Of a DNA stretch of 64,000 bases, positions 56,147 to 64,000 are shown in pieces. The stretch covers positions 14,271 to 78,270 of the forward strand of contig VJWN01000021.1 in the NCBI GenBank assembly GCA_007644065.1, given 5' to 3'. The DNA is from Margaritispora aquatica. Lineage: Eukaryota > Ascomycota > Leotiomycetes > Helotiales > Discinellaceae. A program made the position numbers and the translations under genes. The notes below the pieces were generated by a model, which worked only from the letters and a program-made list of their open reading frames with translations, was not told where the DNA came from and made no database searches. Positions within the stretch are counted from its first letter, which is position 1. The number at the start of each line of letters is the position of its first letter.

Positions 56147-57711
56147 TTACTTAAACACCACAGGTTGCATCTCCTCGCTCCCCGTCTCCTCACCTCGCTT
56201 CCCCCGAAACACAGTATTGACCTTCTCATTACCTCCCTTCTTCGCGCCCCCCTTCCTCTTCAGTGCCACAGCCAAAATATATCCCAAGCCCATGACACCA
56301 GCCACAACGCCGTACGCAATCTCGCCGCTCTTGCTATTCGCAGCCAATTTCAGCCCGAGACCGCCATTGATGACGGCCAGGAGCATGATGGCGCGGCCAT
56401 ACCAGATGTGAACGTGGGAGACTGTGGTGCGGGACTGGAATTTCACGTAGTTGGCGTGGTGGAGCATGCCGAAGACGGGTTGGAGGAGGAAGAGGGCCAC
56501 GATTATGGTGCCGAAGATGGTGTGGGTTGTACCTTCGTTTTTAAAGAGCTAGGGGGTGTTAGTGATGTGGGATGATGGGTGAGAGGAGGAGGGGGTGTAA
56601 CGTACATCGCCGTTCATTTGTGCAAGCTTGATACCCAAGCCGAAGCCAGCTATGAGAGCAAGGAGAGATACCATCTGGATGATGCGATGTACGAGCAAGC
56701 TGGCACCTAGTCGCATCCCAATTGCTCCCAGAGGGAAGAGGAGAACCGCGACAAGACCCATGATGATTCCGTGTGCTTTCTGGTAGTCGGCAACGCCCGA
56801 TGATCCACCTCCGCTTATCACTTGGACTCCGCTGGAAGATCCACTCGATGTGGGAGCTGCAACGGTAGATGTCACAGTCGATGCCCCAGACGATCCCCGT
56901 GTCGAGGAGGGGTTCGAGCCAGCACTCGAGGAGCCAGCCTCCGCGGCAGATACGAATGGGTTGGAGTCCGAGGCGATGGCAGCTTGTGTGAGGTCCATGT
57001 TGAATACCCGAGTGTTTGCATCTGCGTGTTGGCTGATTGAGAAGGATGTCGAGGCACTGTTGATTGCATTTCCTTGGGACCATGCGGCAATGAATGGCGC
57101 ACTGGTTGATGTTGAAGATGTTTTGAGGGTGCAAGTAGTGCCTAGTATTCTGTAAGCCCGTGGGCATCGTGGGCACACATTCAGTCAAGACACTTACACA
57201 GCAGATTGGCAACCATATTGCCTCCCACAATACCACTCCCAGCCAGGAGCGTCAATCCCGATTGCTTTGCTGTATCGACTGCTGGCAACACATGTCCTGT
57301 TCCTCTCCTCACACTCGCCGTGACATTTCCATTTCCATTAGCGTACATCAAGAAGATGGTGGCCCCGCTCATTGCACTCCCAATGCCAAATCCAACCCAT
57401 TGATACGATGTAGGCGCCGACAATTGAATATAGAGAGAACCGGTCGAGGATGCCGAGATGGCGGAGCCAGAGGGTATGCCGACACTATATGATGGACCTG
57501 GCGCATATGTTGCGAGTGAGGATGCGATTGGAACTAGAATAATTGTCAGTTAGTGTCGTCGTTGATGTTGACGTCCATGTTGCAGTGGATATCGTGGGTC
57601 TGGTAATCCGGAGGTGGAGCTAGGTATGGAGAGAAGTTTAATGGAGACATTGGTTATGTACATACCATATGCTGCCCCAAGCACCGCACAAATATTCTGC
57701 AACCTCGTCAT
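56147..57711 (-). CDS. DOMON plus cytochrome b561 membrane protein (CDH-like cytochrome domain)
   Basis: Predicted transmembrane electron carrier. Four exons (57711-57666, 57533-57198, 57141-56606, 56548-56147) give 439 residues. Signal peptide from MTRLQNICAVLGAAYG, then a DOMON domain like the cytochrome of cellobiose dehydrogenase (YQWVGFGIGSAMSGATIFLMY, and NLLCTTCTLK). A Ser/Gly-rich linker follows. The b561 part has membrane helices with the expected His positions: KAHGIIMG, VHRIIQMVS, THTIFG and HVHIWYGRAIMLLAVINGGLGL. The C-terminus is basic (ALKRKGGAKKGG). Such proteins are thought to carry electrons between the cytosolic and outer faces of membranes, for example for iron reduction or extracellular redox enzymes. 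The donor and acceptor here are not known. Confidence 0.92.
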
Positions 57712-57916
57712 TGTGAATGTTGGTGATGTACAATGATCAAACAATACTGGTACTTCTGCTCGATCTTAGAGCTGGGGCTTCGGTATATATTTAAACAAAG
57801 AGCTGTAACGAGGCCAAGCAAGGTAAGGTAGGTCAGGGAAGGTAAAACTCCGAACCTATACATACATACCTAAACGCTCCCAAGGAAAATAGTAATCTTA
57901 CACACAGACTGATCTT

Positions 57917-57963
57917 AGCACCAACACCAGCACCACCAGCACCACCAGCACCATTCCCATCAC
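57917..57963. repeat. ACC/AGC microsatellite
   Basis: Repeated ACCACCAGC units. Confidence 0.8.
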
Positions 57964-58106
57964 CTCCACCACCTCATGTCCGTCCGGCAGCTACCTGCTC
58001 CAATGTCTCACATGTGCACCATTACACTACACTACGGTACACTCCTGTACACTACAATACAAGGTTTCAAGGTAATTACCGTCCTTGGATGAACCCATGA
58101 ACCTAT

Positions 58107-58134
58107 GAACCCTAATCCCTAATCCCTAATTCCC
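58107..58134. repeat. telomere-like CCCTAAT units
   Basis: Three to four copies of CCCTAAT (fungal telomere unit is CCCTAA). Too short and degenerate for a telomere end, and genes lie on both sides. Confidence 0.7.
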
Positions 58135-59091
58135 AAATCCACGATCCACAATCCACGCAATGGTGGCTGCACGGCGGGCTGCACGATGGAAGGATGAGCT
58201 GCAACACAGCCCCAGGATTTCGGACCAAGAGCGGGTATTTGGGTGTGAGGGTATTGCGACGTGCAAATAACCATGTTATGATTCGTTGGTTATGATGGTA
58301 TGTATGTATGGGGAAAAAAGAGTTGACTCTCGTCGTAGAGTATTGGCTGGGGAAAGCACATATCCGATCTGAAACGAGACAGCGAGAACCACAAGACAGT
58401 TTCTAATCGGTATAGTATAGGTACAGTACTGCATAAGGTTAGTCCGTGATGAGAGTAATGAAAGTTGATGCTTCCGCTGGAAGAACTGTTGAACTCTTGA
58501 AATTGGTTCGGAACCCGATAACGATAAGGGAAGAGATGAGAGAGGAGAGCTGGACCTGGAACCTGGAACCTGGAGAAAAAAAGAACTGGGATGAAGCTGT
58601 GAGTGAGTGAGGAATCAGGAACATGGGGAAAAGTATGAAAGAAAGTATAAGATATTGAATGGGAAATTGCTATACGAGTGTACTTGTGCCTCACTGAGAC
58701 TCACTCATATCATGTTCGAAAGAATGAGTGTAAAAAGATGAGACGCTAAAATGTACAGCATTTTACATTTTACATTTCACAAGTGTCTGGATTTCTCTTC
58801 ATCCCAAGACCGAGACACCAAGACCTTGATGACGCGTATCACCGCATCATTTCAGGTCTACGGAGTATGTTTTTTTGGTTTCTTTTACCTCCATACGCAA
58901 CAATGTTTGTGGCATGTTACTATTGGCCGAACCCTTAAGGTAACATTCGTAACCTCGTACCATTTCCAAGCTTCTTTCTTTCGTTGGGAAAAACGATATG
59001 ATGATGAAAACACAAAACGAGAATTATATAAGCACGGCTCGTTCAAGTGCTTCGTTTGTCGCTCGCTTCGAGGTTTGAAGGGGGTGGGTTC

Positions 59092-59175
59092 GTCAGTGTC
59101 AGTGTCAGTGTCCGTGTCAGTGTCAGCGGGTGATCAACATACAGTACATGCACCACACCATCACCATCACCATCA
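59092..59175. repeat. GTCAGT and CAC/CAT microsatellites
   Basis: (GTCAGT)n at 59092-59126 with one GTCCGT variant, then a CCATCA run at 59151-59175. Confidence 0.8.
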
Positions 59176-60143
59176 TTCACGTACCTCAAACCGCTCAAAA
59201 CATGCCAACATGCAAACAAGTCCGAGGGAAGGAACTTAGAAACATTGGACCTTGTAACATGGGGCTTTTCCGTGTCTCTGTCTGCCCTCTGTCCACTCAC
59301 TTTCCATCAATAGAACATCGGTATTCGTAAGCCTGAAGTCCGACGACATGTCATGGTTCAATCCGCTAGTATCACTAAGACATCACTAAGACATTCACTC
59401 ACACTCAAATATATTGCACTTGTCTTTGGATTCGCTTAATACGACGACGGCTTACCAATCTGAGTAAGAGGTAGACATCAACTACCTAATGGAGACAGCA
59501 GTGAGCTGGTAAAGTGAGGTGAGTTCCCTGAGCGAGCAAGCGAGCTGTCGGGCTGGCTGGTTGGCTGTTCGGGGATAAGGTCTGTGAAGGAGGCTGAGTG
59601 CATACAGATTCGGATGCCGGTCATTGGACTGGTGACAGTCTTCGGGTGTAGCATTCACTGTCAAATATAGGATTAACTTATCGACGATGATTTTACGACA
59701 GGGTTTTTCATATGAGAGAGTTTTCACAATCCAAATCTCATCTCATGACAGCTGCGCAATACCATAGTTTGGTGCAATACTGGCAACGTCGTCGCGTGTT
59801 GTCGTCATCCTTTCTGAGCGATCAATCAACGTTTTGCCCTCGTTCATCAGTGATCTCAAACTCTGATGTGCTCGCATCTGTGCAACTCGCGTGATGTATT
59901 GTATGGTACCTATCTTATTGGAGTAGGTGCCTATCTACCAGGTAGGTAACAGAGGGCTTGATGCTTGACCCGGCACCGTCTGCTGCGATTACTCTAATCT
60001 CAACACTTCGCAAAGGATGTGATAGAGGAAAGGCGAGAATAGAAGGAGCAACAAGGAAAGCAAGCTTATCTGCCTAAGGTACCTAGAAAGTAAAGTATTA
60101 TCCTCTGAGCTTCGATTAAACGACCTCAGATCAAAGTATAGCA

Positions 60144-60165
60144 AACCAAACCAAACCAAACCAAA
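60144..60165. repeat. ACCAA repeat
   Basis: Four tandem ACCAA units. Confidence 0.8.
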
Positions 60166-60993
60166 TTACCACTAATAAGCATTCATTCCGAACTCGGTGA
60201 CGAGGTGTTGTAACTTCCTGTCACCAAAGATCATGTCATTTCCTGCCTTTAACTTTTACGTTGAATATGGACTTGGACCTAAAGTGTAGATCGAGTGAAG
60301 CTGAGAATTGTGCGAACCTGGCCGAGCTCTGATGCAAAGAGTGTGCCACAATAGCGCGTGAAGATCTAGGTCAAGCATCAACAACTTCAGTGAGTAGGTA
60401 AGTATCCTCTGATTCTCTCTGGGGACTCTGGTACGAACAGGACTGATCAATCGGTGATATCTAGAAAACGTGTGAACATCGATCTTCGACAAACTTTCTC
60501 AATGTCTTGAGCATACTACTATTGGTACAGCTTATCGTGGAATAAAGGCCATCGAAATAGATACTCGTATTATGAAGTCTTGAGTCTTTTGTTCTCATCT
60601 TCTAGGAGAAGATGAATAGGATTCATATTGGGCTTTATCGATTACAATTGTTGATGTCGATTCTTGTCACTGAATTACTTGGCACCTGTAGTTCCCATCA
60701 AACCCACAATGATTCCGAGGATGGAGAAGCCTCATATATTCTTGAAGTCGAATCTTTCCGAATCAAATTAGAACTCTTTGTTAAGTTTTGATGGTTGGTT
60801 GATTGAATATATGGTCGGTATAGAAACATAGGTTTATACACAATAGGTTCAACAAAGAAACGTATATTCCAGGACTTCCGCATTTGGTTCTTTCAACACT
60901 TGTTTGCTAAACTCAAAGTTCCTCAAATGCCAGGGCCTATGATATTTCTCCTCCCCAACAGACCTCCAGTAACACTCAATCAGCAACATCAAC

Positions 60994-62010
60994 ATGGCAG
61001 ACGATCCGGAGGCGGTTTCAATATTCACGCTCTTCCCAACGCTTCCTTCTGAGCTTCGATGCAAGATCATCAAGTACGCCCTCCCACGATCACGATTCAT
61101 CGAACTCATCTTCCGCCATCCAGAAAAAGAAGAAATAATGGATGGACTTGTGAGAGGCTTCACTTTCTTTGCACCTGTCTATATCCCTACCACGCCAATT
61201 CTCCTAGCTACCAAAGAATTCCGCGCTGAGGCCCTGAAATTCCTACGTCCTCTAAAGGGTAACGCGCCAGGAGGCCCTACTATCCATGTTAACCCAACCC
61301 GCGATGTGTTCCATGTGAGCAACCATCGACATCATCCTTGGTCAACACCCGTGTACCTCAAATCACTTCTCCAGCAAATGGGTGGCGAAATCTCATACCT
61401 TGCGCTCGACAACGCAGCAGCAGGTTTTTCAGACCATGGTACTGGTTATATGTGGGGACCTCGAAATGTAACACACGCGTGGAATGATCAGAACCCTGAA
61501 TTTGTGGCATTGGAGAATCTGGGGCTGAAGGAGCTGCTACTTGTCCCTGAGTACTTGGACAGCCCAAGAGGACCTGAGAGTTGTGAATTTATCGATCATC
61601 TGAGGATTGAGGGCTTTAGAGACAAGGAAGCGGAAGGTGTGCGCGAGGAGAGACATATCCCTGTTACACATATGATGTCTGGTTACCATGGCGAAAAAGG
61701 CAGAATGTATTCGTGGACATGGGAAGAATGCGAGGCCATGGCCCGGACTTGGGTTGACGGCGGTACTGTGTTATGGGACGACAATGGGAGGATGCTAGAG
61801 CATCTCTTTAAAGCTCGTGAAAGTGGTGCTAAGACTCCTAAGTTTGTATTTGGAGAGTGGATTTATGCGGGTGAGCATCATGAGGAGTGGCTATGGCTAT
61901 ATGACATGGATATTTGGGAGCCTGAGTTGTTCCACCATCAATGGCCTCACCTAATCGAGCGAAGGGACAGGATTTTGGGGGGGAGAGAGCTCCGCGGAAG
62001 AACTAACTAG
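60994..62010 (+). CDS. 2EXR-domain protein
   Basis: Single exon, 338 residues from MADDPEAVSIF. The N-terminus carries the 2EXR pattern: FTLFPTLPSELRCKIIKYALPRSRFIEL, then TPILLATKEFRAEALKFLRPL. The domain is short, named after two conserved E-x-R motifs and common in Pezizomycotina. Here LPSELRCKI and FRAEALKF stand at the expected places. The remaining ~250 residues are rich in Trp, Glu and His (MYSWTWEECEAMARTW, FGEWIYAGEHHEEWLWLYDMD) without a known fold. Function of 2EXR proteins is not known; they are often expanded in gene-variable regions. No signal peptide. Confidence 0.85.
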   Translation: MADDPEAVSIFTLFPTLPSELRCKIIKYALPRSRFIELIFRHPEKEEIMDGLVRGFTFFAPVYIPTTPILLATKEFRAEALKFLRPLKGNAPGGPTIHVNPTRDVFHVSNHRHHPWSTPVYLKSLLQQMGGEISYLALDNAAAGFSDHGTGYMWGPRNVTHAWNDQNPEFVALENLGLKELLLVPEYLDSPRGPESCEFIDHLRIEGFRDKEAEGVREERHIPVTHMMSGYHGEKGRMYSWTWEECEAMARTWVDGGTVLWDDNGRMLEHLFKARESGAKTPKFVFGEWIYAGEHHEEWLWLYDMDIWEPELFHHQWPHLIERRDRILGGRELRGRTN

Positions 62011-62912
62011 AAAGATAGATTATATATACCAATCACCGTTTGCACATCTGGCTAAGATCTTACCTTCTCTAGCTGTGAATTCGCATTGGGTGGGTCAATT
62101 GACAACTTAACAACGGTTTTATCCGACTCAAATCAAGAAACAGAACGGTCGCTGTAAATAAAAAAACTTCACAAAGTTTTAAATATCTTTGCTAATACTA
62201 TATCATTCCCAGGCGTTTCATATTTTGATATGTGCTGTATGCATGTTGACTTTTCGAAATTATCGAAAATCCGAAGTCCTGGTTGATGATTGAGCAAAAT
62301 GACAATGTTAGTCCAGGCCTTCATCGAGGTTATAAAAGTGGCAGCGTACTAGGTAAAGAGCCTATGATAATGGAAGGTGGCCTAAGAATAGACATGTTTC
62401 TCTCGATTAAGTATAGTCGTAGAGTTGTAGAATCGCTTGCTTAGCCAGGTCCTCGACAACACTTGAAGTCTGGAGTTTGAAGTTTGGAGTTGGATTGGAT
62501 TGATTTAAGATCAGTGAACGAGAGCTACCGATAACTTGCAAGTGTCTCTATGTGTGTCTTGTGATGATTGTTTCAATATCTTGTATGTGCGTTTTTGTGA
62601 TGATGTTGAATCGATTCACCTCCAGTAATACTCAGTCTCCAGTATAGAAGATGAATTACTTCAATATTCACCCCTATACACACATTCACAAATCTCAACA
62701 GCATTAACATAGAGATACCTCAGAATCTCCAAGAATGGCCTCGAAGTCTATGACGAGAAAGAGTGGTATAAAAGTCTTCCCCTCGACGCCCCAACGATCT
62801 TCCGCCAGAAACATTACCTACAAAGTGACCCGAAACCAGAACACTCCAATTACAACGATTGTTCAAAACCACTAAAAACCTTATACAACTGCCAACCAAC
62901 TGAACTAACGCC
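62011..62912. other. intergenic, nothing recognised
   Basis: 0.9 kb between two plus-strand genes; short ORFs only. Confidence 0.35.
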
Positions 62913-63257
62913 ATGTCTTACGACTATCCACCCCGCTACACCTACGCTAACTCGCGAAACAAGTACAGACACGAGTCCACGCCTCTAACTGAAGAGGCGT
63001 ACTCCCGCCTCCCAACCACAAACATGTACACCTCCCAAGCCGCGCGAGAATCCAACCAATATCGCTCTAGCCCAGCGCGTAACCGCTCCGCAAACGGACT
63101 GCACTTACTCCTCCCCGCTGCCCAGTCTCAAGGAGACATTCCTCCTTACGAGCAGCGAAATCGCCTTCCTGATCCAGAGCCGTCCCAAATATACGTCACA
63201 GATGCCAATAGAGACGCGATGACGCTTGGCGCTGGAAAGCGGAGAGGGAGAGGGTGA
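62913..63257 (+). CDS. small hydrophilic protein, possibly continuing in another frame to 63457
   Basis: 114 residues from MSYDYPPRYTYANSR, rich in Arg, Tyr, Pro and Ser, ending GKRRGRG. The +1 frame that overlaps its last codons stays open to 63457 and encodes a highly charged Glu/Arg helix (EEVREREERRERIAEQ...) closing with FMSDWQGRDRF. The two parts would make one sensible protein of about 180 residues, with a disordered start and coiled-coil end. No splice pair is obvious between them, so an indel near 63225-63245 or chance opening of a GA-rich strand must be weighed. Function unknown. Confidence 0.5.
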   Translation: MSYDYPPRYTYANSRNKYRHESTPLTEEAYSRLPTTNMYTSQAARESNQYRSSPARNRSANGLHLLLPAAQSQGDIPPYEQRNRLPDPEPSQIYVTDANRDAMTLGAGKRRGRG

Positions 63258-63784
63258 TTGAGCGGGAGATTGGAGCACAGGGGGAGAGAGAGAGAGCGCT
63301 GAGGGCTGTTGAAGAAGTGAGAGAGAGGGAGGAGAGAAGAGAGAGGATTGCGGAACAGGGGAGGGAAAAGAAGGCGGCAAGAGAAGCTCAGAGAGCACGG
63401 CAGGCGGAACGGAATACGCAGTTTATGTCGGATTGGCAAGGGCGAGACAGATTTTGAACTACGAGTCAGGAACTCGGGGTTTGTTTTGTTTGAAATGGGG
63501 TGGAAGGAGGAAAGGACTGTTTGTGTAAGAGATGCGGTGGTTTAGTTTGAATAGAGTTTAAGTCTGGATTAGGGTAAATTCATGTAGTTCTATGAAGACA
63601 ACCGTGAATTCTTAAAGCCACCAAAAAAAAAACCTGCTTTACTTGTGATTTGACGTGTGAATCGCTGAAGCTAACACAGCCAAAACTCTACATAAATCGC
63701 AAGCATCAGTTCAAAATGCAATAGTTGAACCTTGGGTGTAAATAAACATAGTCTTTCGCTCTGATGACCCGAAAGTGCTGCATT

Positions 63785-63868
63785 TCAAGCATCTTGATTG
63801 CTTTTGCAGCACTTCTTGGATTTGACATCTCGCTTAGCGACCGGCTCCGCATCACGTGGAGGAATTCC
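63785..63868 (-). other. possible terminal exon of a gene entering from the right
   Basis: A good acceptor (TTATTAACC, then CTCTCTCTAG) is followed on the minus strand by an open stretch reading IPPRDAEPVAKRDVKSKKCC and six more residues to a TGA at 63785-63787. The upstream exon was not identified, so this is weak. Confidence 0.25.
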
Positions 63869-64000
63869 CTAGAGAGAGAGGTTAATAAATCTTTCTTTCT
63901 TTGCCCAATCGCTTATGATAATTCCAGCAAGATGTAGCATTAATGATTTGGATTCATGCTGGCTGGATCATTCTCGTTTCAAGGAGATGAAGACCCAGAC

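Larger units (their letters stand above)
57712..60993. other. 3.3-kb gene-poor region with microsatellites
   Basis: No gene is supported; a plus-strand ORF at 58751-59239 runs through a repeat and looks spurious. Simple repeats are listed separately. Short palindromes of the CTACCTAGGTAG type occur near 59930-59950 and 60075-60085. Confidence 0.4.

Noticed and set aside
58107..58134. Possible chromosome end
   Set aside because: Only a few degenerate units with ordinary genes on both sides.
58751..59239. 162-codon plus-strand ORF
   Set aside because: Ends in SVSVSVSV and HHHHHHH runs made by microsatellites; no other coding sign.

Overview
The window reads as nuclear DNA of a filamentous ascomycete (Pezizomycotina, probably Leotiomycetes; the class is inference from the overall look of the proteins). 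Support for this: many short introns (about 45-170 bp) with GT..AG ends and CTAAC-type branch sites, HET, 2EXR and DUF6594 proteins typical of Pezizomycotina, a cutinase, a ChAPs exomer subunit and a fungal kinesin-6. No CRISPR array, rRNA, convincing tRNA or intact transposon was found. Exon models below were assembled by eye from the splice signals and checked for frame.

Layout. 0-6.6 kb: a divergent pair that looks like an anhydrofructose pathway, an alpha-1,4-glucan lyase (minus, 3' end off the window) and an aldos-2-ulose/1,5-anhydro-D-fructose dehydratase (plus), with 1.4 kb between them. 6.8-9.2 kb: a HET-domain protein converging on the dehydratase. 9.8-21.7 kb: housekeeping block with kinesin-6, a TBC Rab-GAP, an E2 ubiquitin-conjugating enzyme, the signal peptidase subunit SEC11 and a multi-pass membrane protein. 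22-34.6 kb: accessory block with two intact secreted S1A serine proteases (divergent), a decayed TPR/SET gene, a DUF6594 protein, disordered proteins, a catalytically dead S1A homologue and a secreted Cys-rich protein. 35.8-43.2 kb: ChAPs exomer subunit (with an apparent one-base frame break) and a 1.5-kaa membrane protein. 43.7-50.1 kb: cutinase, a second dead and frame-broken S1A homologue, a relic of an NCS1 permease and a carboxymuconolactone-decarboxylase-like gene with an in-frame stop. 53-64 kb: an acidic nuclear-type protein, a DOMON/cytochrome b561 protein, a 2EXR protein and a small charged protein, separated by long gene-poor stretches with simple repeats.

How the genes work together: the strongest functional unit is the lyase/dehydratase pair. 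The lyase releases 1,5-anhydro-D-fructose from glycogen or starch without hydrolysis, and the dehydratase converts it towards the antimicrobial pyranone microthecin. A second theme is a set of four related secreted S1A proteases in 25 kb. Two keep the full catalytic triad and two have lost both His and Ser, next to other secreted proteins (cutinase, Cys-rich protein) that fit life on plant or animal tissue.
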